Origin: Acidobacteriota bacterium | GTDB taxonomy: Bacteria > Acidobacteriota > Terriglobia > Bryobacterales > Bryobacteraceae | Reading direction: 5' to 3' | Assembly (NCBI GenBank): GCA_021778335.1 | Contig: JAJYCN010000014.1 | Location: 1-36,839 of the forward strand | Length of the DNA stretch: 36,839 nt | Part shown: in pieces, positions 8,428 to 15,695 of the stretch | Layout of the letters: every line of letters starts with the position of its first letter | How positions within the stretch are numbered: position 1 is the stretch's first letter | Notes under the pieces: generated by a model | What the model was told of the DNA's origin: nothing | The model's input: the letters and a program-made list of their open reading frames with translations, nothing else | The model's database searches: none | Position numbers and translations under genes: made by a program

Positions 8428-9341
8428 TGCCCGTTGAGCCGCGCGGCAAGCTCAGCGGCGATGCGCTTCGACAACAAATTGATGCGTTCCTCGGCCACGC
8501 CGTCCAGCGTCGGGACGGGCGACGGCTTTCCGTTGGGCGCCGTGGCGCCGTTCAGCGACTTCTCGTGCCGCGGATCGGGCAGGTTGAGTTTCTTCTTCAA
8601 ACGCACCAGGTCGCCCACCTTCGCGTCCGGAATGTGGGTCAAGGGCCGTCCAAGCTGCGCCGCCAGCATGATGGTCCGGCAGTAGGTGTCGAGCACCTCC
8701 GCCTGCCACTCGGCGTGGGTCACCGTGTCCGCCCAGCAGACGATGCCGTGATTGGCCAGAAGAATCGTGTTGTGGTCGGCCACGTAGGGAATCACCGTAT
8801 CGGCGAAAGCCTGGGTGCCCGGCGTGTCATAGGGAGAGACCGGCGCCACGCCGACGAACACTTCATATTCGGGTAGAACGCCCTGCGGCGGCACAGTCCC
8901 CGTAATGGAAAACGCGGTCGCGTGCGGAGGATGGCAGTGGACCACGGCGCGCGCGTCGCGATTGTGTTTGTAAATCGTCAGGTGAAGAAGAATCTCGCTG
9001 GTGTGCGGCGCCGCGCCGCAGACCCTCTGGTTGTTCAGGTCGACGAGCGAGATATCTTCCACGCGGAGATCGTATTTGCTGCGCAGCGTCGGCGTGCATA
9101 AGACCAGGTCGTCGGTGAGCCGGCAGGATATATTGCCCCCGTTGCCGTCGACGAACTCGCGCAGCCACAGCTTCTTTCCCACGGCGAGAATCTCTTCCTT
9201 CAAGGCCCGGGCGGGGGGGGAATGGAAGAGCCGCTCCGGCGGAGCCGACGGCAGCGCGCGCAGCCGTTCAATCTCCTCCCGGTAGCGCGAGACAATCTCG
9301 CGGACAATTGCATCGACATCGACGGAGGCAGAACTACCCAT
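8424..9341 (-). CDS. Class II aldolase/adducin family protein
   Basis: The protein has 305 residues and the class II aldolase fold of L-fuculose-phosphate aldolase and L-ribulose-5-phosphate epimerase. The family zinc site is visible as VVHCHPPHATAFS (two His) with a third His in LLANHGIVCWADT. The glycine-rich phosphate-binding segment FVDGNGGNISCRL is also present. An N-terminal extension of about 50 residues and a basic C-terminal tail (LKKKLNLPDPRHEKS) flank the core. The likely activity is reversible aldol cleavage of a sugar phosphate or an isomer/epimer reaction, but no specific substrate can be read from the sequence. The tail-to-tail neighbour is the ArgE-like gene. A TTATCC hexamer lies close upstream of the ATG and may be a -10 element. 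Confidence 0.85.
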   Translation of the reverse strand: MGSSASVDVDAIVREIVSRYREEIERLRALPSAPPERLFHSPPARALKEEILAVGKKLWLREFVDGNGGNISCRLTDDLVLCTPTLRSKYDLRVEDISLVDLNNQRVCGAAPHTSEILLHLTIYKHNRDARAVVHCHPPHATAFSITGTVPPQGVLPEYEVFVGVAPVSPYDTPGTQAFADTVIPYVADHNTILLANHGIVCWADTVTHAEWQAEVLDTYCRTIMLAAQLGRPLTHIPDAKVGDLVRLKKKLNLPDPRHEKSLNGATAPNGKPSPVPTLDGVAEERINLLSKRIAAELAARLNGH

Positions 9342-9436
9342 GATCTGAGGATAACCGGTTCAACGCCGGAGCGTACGATCGTTTAGGCGCCCGGCCGCCG
9401 CCGCGCGCCCGCCGTAGTATCGTGGAGTCTGAACCC

Positions 9437-10276
9437 ATGCCTGTACGTGTCAATGGCGAAGTGTTGGACGACGCTTTGGTGGAAGAAGAAGCGCGCCGGC
9501 TTCGCCCTCATCTTGCCGCCGCCATGCGCGATGCCGCTCCCGGCGAACTCGAGCAACGCCTGCGCGACTGGTCGCGCGAAAACGTCATCGAGCGCGCGCT
9601 GCTCCGCCAGGCCGCCCTCGCCGATCCCGAACCGGTCCCGCCCCATGATATCGAAGCGGCGCTCGCCGGACAGACCAACACTCTGCCCGCGGAATCCGGC
9701 TGCCGGACCGCGGTCCTCACGCCGGAGGCCGAGCTTAACCTCCGCGTCGACCGCCTCGTCGCCCGCCACGCCGGACGCATCGGCGAAATCCGGCACAAGG
9801 ACATCGTCGCCTACTACCGCGCCCACCGCGAAGAATTCGAAATCCCGGAACTCGTCCACGCCGCGCATATCGTGAAACACACGCCGGAGGACAGCGACCC
9901 CGCGCCCGCGCTCGAATCCCTCCGCGCGGTAGAGGCCGAGCTCCAATCCGGCGCTCCCTTCGAAGAACTCGCCCGGCGGCATTCCGACTGCCCGGACGGC
10001 GACGGCGACCTGGGCTGGTTCCCGCGCGGCCAGATGGTGGAAGAGTTCGACGAAGTGGTCTTCAACCTGCCCACCGGCCAACTCAGCCCGATCTTCCGCA
10101 CCACCTTCGGATTCCACATCGCGCGTGTGATCGGCCGCAAGCCGGCCCATCCCGCCGGGCTCGAAGAAGTCGGAGCCGGCATCCGCGAACGCCTCGCCGA
10201 AGAGAAGCGAAAACGCGCCCTGGACCGCTTTCTGGACCACCTGCGCGCCCGCGCCGTCATCGAGACGCTGGCATGA
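9437..10276 (+). CDS. Parvulin-type peptidylprolyl isomerase, apparently cytoplasmic
   Basis: This protein of about 279 residues has an N-terminal helical SurA/PpiC-like region and a C-terminal rotamase (parvulin) domain at about 137-236: VHAAHIVKHTPE, FEELARRHSDCPDGDGDLGWFPRGQMVEEFDEVVFNL and FGFHIARVIG. These are hallmark parvulin motifs for cis-trans isomerisation of Xaa-Pro bonds. Unlike SurA, PrsA or PpiD, no signal peptide or membrane segment is visible, so it should act in the cytoplasm. The track starts at a GTG (9422); I prefer the ATG at 9437 because GGAG lies about nine bases upstream. A TAGTAT hexamer at 9415-9420 could be the -10 element, giving a very short leader. Its TGA overlaps the ATG of the FGE gene, which implies coupled expression. 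Confidence 0.88.
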   Translation: MPVRVNGEVLDDALVEEEARRLRPHLAAAMRDAAPGELEQRLRDWSRENVIERALLRQAALADPEPVPPHDIEAALAGQTNTLPAESGCRTAVLTPEAELNLRVDRLVARHAGRIGEIRHKDIVAYYRAHREEFEIPELVHAAHIVKHTPEDSDPAPALESLRAVEAELQSGAPFEELARRHSDCPDGDGDLGWFPRGQMVEEFDEVVFNLPTGQLSPIFRTTFGFHIARVIGRKPAHPAGLEEVGAGIRERLAEEKRKRALDRFLDHLRARAVIETLA

Positions 10277-11265
10277 GCTCGAACGTCCCCATCCACCACG
10301 AACCCGGCACGCCGCATCCCTGCTGCGCTCCCACCAAACAACGCGCCGCCCTGCTGAACCTCTCCCGCGAAAATTCTAGCGAGATGCCGCGCATCCGCTC
10401 CGGTTCCACCGATGGCATGATCCGGCTCGACGGCGGCCCGTTCCTGATGGGCACCGGCAGCGACGAAGGCTTCCCCGCCGACGGCGAAGGGCCCGTGCGC
10501 GAGGTCACCATCGATCCTTTCTTCATCGACTTCCGTCCCGTCACCGCCGGACAATTCCGCGAGTTCACCCGCGCCACCGGCTACCTCACCGAAGCCGAGC
10601 GCTTCGGCTGGTCGTTCGTCTTCAAAGGCCACATCCCGGCGGAACGGTATAGCGAATTAGTTGAGGATACCGTGCCCGCCGCGCCGTGGTGGTGCAAGGT
10701 GAGCGGCGCCTCCTGGCAGCATCCCGAAGGGCCGGACTCCTCCGTCGCCTCCCGCGAATCCTACCCCGTCACGCAGGTTTCCTGGAACGACGCGGCGGCC
10801 TACGCGGCCTGGGCCGGCAAACGCCTTCCGACCGAGGCGGAATGGGAATACTCGTCCCGCGGCGGCCTGGAACAAAAGCGGTTTCCCTGGGGCGACGAGT
10901 TAACGCCCGAAGGGCGCCATCTGTGCAACGTCTGGCAGGGCGAGTTCCCCGACATCGATCTCGCCGAGGACGGCTACGCCGGTCCGTGCCCGGTGGACGC
11001 GTTTCCCCCCAACGGCTACGGCCTCTACACAATCACGGGAAATGTTTGGGAGTGGTGCCGGGACTGGTTTCACCCCGCCTTCCATCTGTTCGCTACCCGT
11101 CACAACCCGGTGGGTCCTCCGGACGGGGCGTCGAAAATCATGAAGGGCGGCTCCTACCTCTGCCACGCCTCCTACTGCAATCGCTATCGCGTCGCCGCGC
11201 GCACCGCGAACACGCCGGACAGCGCCACGACCAACATCGGCTTCCGCTGCGTCCGGGACGTTTAG
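10273..11265 (+). CDS. Formylglycine-generating enzyme (sulfatase-modifying factor family)
   Basis: This FGE-sulfatase domain protein has 330 residues and motifs spanning the family: GGPFLMGTGSDEGFPADGEGPVREVTIDPFFID, PVTQVSWNDAAAYAAWAGKRLPTEAEWEYSSRGG, GNVWEWCRDWF and IGFRCV. The active-site cysteine pair of true copper-dependent FGEs is intact in GGSYLCHASYCNRYR (C297 and C302). It should oxidise the Cys of a CxPxR motif to formylglycine, the catalytic residue of type I sulfatases. That separates it from EgtB- or PvdO-like relatives that lack this pair. No sulfatase is in the window, so clients lie elsewhere. The N-terminus carries HPCCAPTK (C17, C18), which resembles a substrate motif. The gene overlaps the parvulin stop by ATGA. 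Confidence 0.93.
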   Translation: MSSNVPIHHEPGTPHPCCAPTKQRAALLNLSRENSSEMPRIRSGSTDGMIRLDGGPFLMGTGSDEGFPADGEGPVREVTIDPFFIDFRPVTAGQFREFTRATGYLTEAERFGWSFVFKGHIPAERYSELVEDTVPAAPWWCKVSGASWQHPEGPDSSVASRESYPVTQVSWNDAAAYAAWAGKRLPTEAEWEYSSRGGLEQKRFPWGDELTPEGRHLCNVWQGEFPDIDLAEDGYAGPCPVDAFPPNGYGLYTITGNVWEWCRDWFHPAFHLFATRHNPVGPPDGASKIMKGGSYLCHASYCNRYRVAARTANTPDSATTNIGFRCVRDV

Positions 11266-11272
11266 TTCACCT

Positions 11273-11758
11273 CTACTTTTTGAACAGATTGTCGAACGCG
11301 GCGCGCGCGTCGTTCGGCGACTTCGGAGCCGGCGCGGCGGCGCGCGGGTTCACCACGCCCTGCTGCGCCACCGGGGCGGCGTCGCGAGCTACGGTCACCC
11401 GTGGGCTGAACAACGCGCAGTCGTTGGCCTGGTCCTTCGCCGCAATACGCGCCGGAATCGGCTTCAGACACTGGAACCGCGTCGAGGGCTCGAAATGCGC
11501 GCACTGCTTGCAGCAATGCAGCGCGGTTCCGCACTTCGGGCAGGTCGCCGGAAAGTCGGAACCCGTGGGCAGCGCCGTCGAGCAGTTAAAGCAGCGCGCC
11601 GCCACCACCGTTTGCACCAGACGCGGCAGCCGCGGCCCCGTTATGTCGATCGGGGGTTTCGGACCCGAAGGCCGTGGCCGGTCCTCCCGGCGGTCGCCAC
11701 TGGAACTGCGGCCCGAGTCCATGTACCCGCGTTGGCGGTACTTACGGTCATCGTCCAT
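11273..11758 (-). CDS. Cysteine-rich zinc-ribbon protein of unknown function
   Basis: I do not recognise a named family. The 161-residue protein begins with a basic, disordered-looking region (KYRQRGYMDSGRSSSGDRREDRPRPSGPKPP). A zinc-ribbon-like cluster follows: C56xxC59, then C73PKC76G. A second group, C82, C83, C86, C97 and C114, lies in CCKQCAHFEPSTRFQC and NDCALFSPR, so nine cysteines could bind two metals. A low-complexity Ala/Pro linker leads to a short C-terminal helix-like tail, DARAAFDNLFKK, which could be a docking peptide. GGAG precedes the ATG with about nine bases spacing. It is convergent with the FGE gene and lies downstream of glgP on the same strand, 295 bases away. A nucleic-acid or protein-binding role is plausible but not shown. 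Confidence 0.75.
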   Translation of the reverse strand: MDDDRKYRQRGYMDSGRSSSGDRREDRPRPSGPKPPIDITGPRLPRLVQTVVAARCFNCSTALPTGSDFPATCPKCGTALHCCKQCAHFEPSTRFQCLKPIPARIAAKDQANDCALFSPRVTVARDAAPVAQQGVVNPRAAAPAPKSPNDARAAFDNLFKK

Positions 11759-12029
11759 TGAGGTTTACTCCAGAGCGGCGCTCGCCGCTCCCGTTTCTTT
11801 CCCGCCCGCGCACGGGGCGGTACACCGTTCGCGTTCGGTCCACCGAGTCTCCTCCGGCAACACGAGACGGGAGATTCCCTTCGCCGCTTTCGATCCCATC
11901 CGCTAAAACAAACCCATTACGGGCCATCGCTGCGGATTTATTCGTTGAAGAGGATCAGGGGGTCGCCACAGGAACCACAACAAGGAGGGTATGAAGTTCC
12001 TGCCTTACGGCTCACCTCATATTTACCAC

Positions 12030-12047
12030 GGATCGCTCCGCGAATCC
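12030..12047 (-). terminator. Weak hairpin just after the glgP stop
   Basis: GGATCGC, loop TCC, GCGAATCC forms a stem of seven pairs with one bulged A, starting seven bases beyond the glgP TAA. No T-run follows on the minus strand, so factor-independent termination is doubtful. The rest of the 295-base gap (11759-12053) holds only the ribosome-binding site of the zinc-ribbon gene and no convincing gene. Confidence 0.3.
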
Positions 12048-12053
12048 AGTAAA

Positions 12054-14606
12054 TTATTCGCCCCCCCATTTCAACGGGCAGTGACACGGCCGCGTCAACG
12101 GGTCGTCATAGTGATTGGGACTGATCCGCAACGAGTAACCCAGCCTCCCGCTTCGCCTCGGAATATAAATGTCGGAGTAAGTATAGGTCTGCCCCTGCTG
12201 CCCGCTCGGCCGCAGCAGCATCACTTGCGTGTCTTCCAGCTTCCCCGTGGACCCGATGCGGCCGATCACCGCTTCCACGCGCACGTCGCTCGGCGACAGT
12301 CCGGCCAGGTCCACCACGGCGAGCAGCGGCACCGGCGTCCCCGTCAACACCGGCCCCGCCGGTCCCGCGCCGATATCGATAAATCTCACCTCACCCCAGG
12401 CGCTGTTGACCTGTTCCGTCCAGCGCGTAAAACTGCGCGCCGCCTCGAACTCGTTGGCGCGCATGTTGCTCCAGCCCATATGCGCCGGCCCGTACATCTC
12501 GTTCATGTATTCCTGGATCATCCGCAGACAATTGAACCGGGGCGTCGCGAAATGCAGGGATTGTTTCATGCGCCGCACCCACTCTTCCGGCACGCCCGCA
12601 TCGTTGCGGTCGTAATACATGGGAACGATCTCGTTCTCCAGCAGAGAATAGATCGCCCGGGCGTGGGCCTCGTCCTGCTCCGGCGAATAAGGCTCGCGGT
12701 CGCCGATCGCCCATCCGCCCGAGCTTTCGAACGCCTCGTCGAACCAGCCGTCGAGAATGCTCAGGTTCAGCACCCCGTTGATCGCCGACTTCATCCCGCT
12801 CGTGCCGCAAGCCTCCTCGCCCCGCCGCGGGTTGTTCAGCCACACGTCGACGCCCTGCACCAGTTCCCGCGCCACGTCCATGCCGTAGTCTTCGAGGAAA
12901 ACGATGTGCCGCGAAAGCTGGGGGTCGCGCGAAAGCTGCACAATCTCGCGGATCAGCATCTTGCCGGGCATGTCTTTCGGGTGCGCCTTCCCGGCGATCA
13001 CCACCTGCACCGGGCGCTTGGGATTGGTCAGAATCTGCTTCAGCCTGTCGCGGTCAAACAAAAGCAGCGTGGCGCGCTTGTACGTTGCGAAACGCCGGGC
13101 GAATCCGATGGTCAAGGCGTCCGGGTCGAGCACTTCCGCCAGACGCCGCTGCTCGCTCGGCGACGCCTTGCGGTTCAACGCGCTCGCGGTCGTCCGGTCG
13201 CGCACAAACATAGTCAGCGCGCGCTTCCGCCGGCGGTGCGCTTCCCACAGATCCTGGTTGGCTATGTCGTCCACCTGCTCCCAGATCTTGGCGTCCGTGT
13301 AGCCTTCCCGCCACTCCGGCGCCAGCGCCTGGTCGTATACCTGCGCCAGGTCCCCGCTCAGCCACGATGGCAGATGCACGCCATTGGTCACCGAAGTGAT
13401 CGGCACTTCCCACACCGGAAGTTTCGGCCACAGCCCCTGCCACATCGTCTGCGACACCTCGCGGTGCAGGCGGCTCACCGCGTTGCGAAGCGCCGAGCAG
13501 CGGAGCGCGAAAATCGCCATCGAGAACGGATCGCCGCCTCCCGCGCCCTCGTACCGGCCCAACTCCAGGAACTGGTCGAACGGGATCCCGTTGTCCCGGC
13601 AAAACGGCTCGAAGTAGGCGTACATCATGCCCGTATCGAACAAGTCGATCCCGGCCGGAACCGAAGTATGCGTCGTGAAAACATTGCCGCGCCGCGAGGC
13701 TTCCAGCGCCTCTTCAAACCGCAGCCCGTGCTCCTGCATCAGCAGCCGGATTCGCTCGAGCGCCAGAAACGCCGAGTGCCCCTCGTTCATGTGGAACACG
13801 GTCGGCTCGATGCCGAGCGCCCGCAAACAGCGCATGCCTCCGATTCCCAGCACAATCTCCTGACGAATGCGTTTGTCGTTATCGCCTCCGTAAAGTTGAT
13901 CGGTGATTTCGCGGTCTTCCGCCGAGGCGTTCTCCGGAATGTTGGTATCGAGCAGGAACAGACGCACCCGGCCCACTTCCATCACCCACACTTTGATCGC
14001 CACTTCTCCGCCGGGCAGCGTCACTTTCACGAACACCTCGGAGCCGTCCGCGCGCGTGTACGGCTTCACCGGAAGCGTGTAGAAGTCGTTCACGGGGTAC
14101 CGTTCCTGCTGCACGCCGTCCGGATTCAGACGCTGCGTCAGGTAGCCCTTCTGATAGAGCAGCCCGATCGCCACCAGCGGGAACGCCGCATCGCTGCACG
14201 CCTTCAGATGATCGCCGCTCAGCACACCCAGGCCGCCCGAGTAGATCTGCATGCAGTCCACCAGGCCGTACTCCATGGAAAAGTACGCGATCAGCCGGCC
14301 GTCGTTGTATTCGCTTTCGTTGCTCAGGTATTGATCCAGCCGCTGGCAGGCGCGGCGGTAAACGGCCAGGTACCGCGAGTCGCCCGCGGCCTTCTCCAGC
14401 ACCGTTTGCGACACCCGGCCCAGGAACAGAACCGGGTTGTGCCCGCAGGACTTCCACAGCACCGGATCGAGCCGGCGGAAAACCGCGCGCACGGAATGAT
14501 CCCAACTCCATAAGAGGTTGTAGGCGATCTCGTTCAGCCGCTCCAGTTTGGCGGGCAGCGCCGGCCGGACGAGAAATTCCTTGATGGGTTGGATCTGATA
14601 CGACAT
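12054..14606 (-). CDS. glgP: Alpha-glucan (maltodextrin/glycogen) phosphorylase
   Basis: This 850-residue protein belongs to the alpha-glucan phosphorylase family (GT35, the bacterial branch with an N-terminal DUF3417-type segment: LPAKLERLNEIAYNLLWSWDHSVRAVFRRLDPVLW). It removes terminal alpha-1,4 glucose from glycogen or maltodextrins as glucose-1-phosphate, using pyridoxal phosphate. Visible family motifs are IAYFSMEYGL, GGLGVLSGDHLKACSD, FHMNEGHSAFLALERIR, FTTHTSVPAGIDLF, SVTNGVHLPSWL, FARRFATYKRATLLL and VQVVIAGKAHPKD. EEACGTSGMKSAINGVLNLSILDGWFDEA contains the Lys expected to bind PLP. Length is normal for this branch. It is monocistronic by layout. A TAGAAT -10-like hexamer and a palindrome lie just upstream and may be its promoter and operator. 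The 840-residue plus-strand ORF across the same DNA is a shadow. Confidence 0.93.
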   Translation of the reverse strand: MSYQIQPIKEFLVRPALPAKLERLNEIAYNLLWSWDHSVRAVFRRLDPVLWKSCGHNPVLFLGRVSQTVLEKAAGDSRYLAVYRRACQRLDQYLSNESEYNDGRLIAYFSMEYGLVDCMQIYSGGLGVLSGDHLKACSDAAFPLVAIGLLYQKGYLTQRLNPDGVQQERYPVNDFYTLPVKPYTRADGSEVFVKVTLPGGEVAIKVWVMEVGRVRLFLLDTNIPENASAEDREITDQLYGGDNDKRIRQEIVLGIGGMRCLRALGIEPTVFHMNEGHSAFLALERIRLLMQEHGLRFEEALEASRRGNVFTTHTSVPAGIDLFDTGMMYAYFEPFCRDNGIPFDQFLELGRYEGAGGGDPFSMAIFALRCSALRNAVSRLHREVSQTMWQGLWPKLPVWEVPITSVTNGVHLPSWLSGDLAQVYDQALAPEWREGYTDAKIWEQVDDIANQDLWEAHRRRKRALTMFVRDRTTASALNRKASPSEQRRLAEVLDPDALTIGFARRFATYKRATLLLFDRDRLKQILTNPKRPVQVVIAGKAHPKDMPGKMLIREIVQLSRDPQLSRHIVFLEDYGMDVARELVQGVDVWLNNPRRGEEACGTSGMKSAINGVLNLSILDGWFDEAFESSGGWAIGDREPYSPEQDEAHARAIYSLLENEIVPMYYDRNDAGVPEEWVRRMKQSLHFATPRFNCLRMIQEYMNEMYGPAHMGWSNMRANEFEAARSFTRWTEQVNSAWGEVRFIDIGAGPAGPVLTGTPVPLLAVVDLAGLSPSDVRVEAVIGRIGSTGKLEDTQVMLLRPSGQQGQTYTYSDIYIPRRSGRLGYSLRISPNHYDDPLTRPCHCPLKWGGE

Positions 14607-14618
14607 CGCGAACTGCCT

Positions 14619-14642
14619 ATTCTAGAACCCTGGTGCAGGGTT
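14619..14642 (-). promoter_or_regulatory. Candidate glgP promoter with palindromic operator
   Basis: Reading toward glgP, the palindrome AACCCTG-CAC-CAGGGTT (14626-14642) is followed directly by TTCTAGAAT, which contains the -10-like hexamer TAGAAT (14624-14619), 12 bases before the glgP ATG. The two 7-base arms are perfect. A palindrome in the spacer just upstream of the -10 is a common place for a repressor site, but no matching -35 is visible and no regulator is encoded nearby. Confidence 0.4.
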
Positions 14643-14703
14643 GGTAGTCGTTCGCTCCGGCGCCTTTTCTCGTCCGCCCCGGGTGGGCCGCTAAACTGGG
14701 AGC

Positions 14704-15663
14704 TTGCAACTGGCCCTTATCGGTTATGGCTCGGTCGGCCGCGCCTTCGCCCGCTTGATTGAGACGCAGCGCGATCGCTACCCGTTCCGCATCACGGCCA
14801 TCCATACGGCGAACCACGGCACTGCGTACGATCCCCAGGGCCTTCCCCTCACTCCGCGGTTCGGCCCTCCCGCAAGCTCGGTCGGCGAATTTCTCGACCG
14901 CGCCTCCGCTCACGCCGTTGTTGAACTCACAACATTGAACCCCGCCACCGGTGAACCGGCCATCTCTCATCTCCGCGCCGCGTTTGCGCGCCGCCTGCAC
15001 GCCGTCACCGCCAACAAGGGCCCGATCGCCCACGCCTACGCGGCGCTCGCCGCCGGGGCCAAAGCCGCCGGCGTGCAGCTCCGTTTCGAATCTACCGTCA
15101 TGGACGGCGCGCCCGTGTTCAATCTGGTCCGCAAAACCCTGCCCGCCGTCCGCGTCCTCGGCTTCACCGGCGTTCTGAACTCCACCACCAACATCGCCAT
15201 CGACGCGATGCACAAAGGGCTGCCGCTCGAAGACGGCATCGCGCAGGCCCGCCAACTGGGCATCACCGAAGCCGACGCCTCCTTCGACATCGACGGCTAC
15301 GACTCCGCCGTGAAAGCCGCCGCCCTCGCCAACGTGCTCATGGACGCTCGCCTCACCCCGCTCGATGTCGACCGCCGCGGCATCGGCCGCCTCACGCCCG
15401 AGCGCGTCGCCCAACTCGCCGCCTCCGGCAAAACCGTCCGCCTCGTCACCCGCGGCCGCAGCTCCGCCGGCCGCATCCACCTCCGCGTCCGCGCCGAGGT
15501 CATCGACCGCACCGATCCCCTCGCCCTCGCCGAACGCACATCGAACCTCCTGCTTCTGCACACAGACCTCATGGGCACCGTCGGAACCATCTGCCTCGCG
15601 CCCGGCGTCGAGCAGACCGCCTACGGCGTCTTCGCGGATCTCGTCGACATCCTCGGCCCCTGA
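14704..15663 (+). CDS. hom: Homoserine dehydrogenase, short form without ACT domain
   Basis: This protein of about 319 residues would reduce aspartate semialdehyde to homoserine in threonine and methionine synthesis. The Rossmann motif is at the start (ALIGYGSVGRAFA). Catalytic-domain motifs follow: VTANKGPIAHAY (conserved Lys), FESTVMDGAPVFNLVRKTLP, GVLNSTTNIAIDAM and GITEADASFDIDGYDSAVKAAALANVLM, which holds the conserved acidic residues and Lys. The C-terminal ACT domain of longer enzymes is absent, so threonine feedback through that domain is not expected. The track starts at TTG 14704, but GGGAG ends only two bases before it. The CTG at 14710 (LALIGYGSVG) is better spaced, so the exact start is uncertain. 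No thrB or thrC is nearby. It diverges from glgP. Confidence 0.88.
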   Translation: MQLALIGYGSVGRAFARLIETQRDRYPFRITAIHTANHGTAYDPQGLPLTPRFGPPASSVGEFLDRASAHAVVELTTLNPATGEPAISHLRAAFARRLHAVTANKGPIAHAYAALAAGAKAAGVQLRFESTVMDGAPVFNLVRKTLPAVRVLGFTGVLNSTTNIAIDAMHKGLPLEDGIAQARQLGITEADASFDIDGYDSAVKAAALANVLMDARLTPLDVDRRGIGRLTPERVAQLAASGKTVRLVTRGRSSAGRIHLRVRAEVIDRTDPLALAERTSNLLLLHTDLMGTVGTICLAPGVEQTAYGVFADLVDILGP

Positions 15664-15681
15664 GCATACGGCGCGATTCGC

Positions 15682-15687
15682 TACAAT
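15682..15687 (+). promoter_or_regulatory. Candidate -10 element for the first VWFA gene
   Basis: TACAAT lies eight bases before the ATG of the VWFA gene, which would place transcription start almost at the start codon. A weak CTGAGC sits 16 bases upstream as a possible -35. No Shine-Dalgarno sequence is visible, which fits a leaderless message. No expression data are available. Confidence 0.4.
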
Positions 15688-15695
15688 GCTGTCCC

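Noticed and set aside
11991-14513. 840-residue plus-strand ORF opposite glgP, starting after AAGGAGGGT
   Set aside because: It is fully antisense to a clear phosphorylase gene and its protein is His/Arg-rich shadow sequence. The Shine-Dalgarno-like AAGGAGG is only two bases from the ATG.
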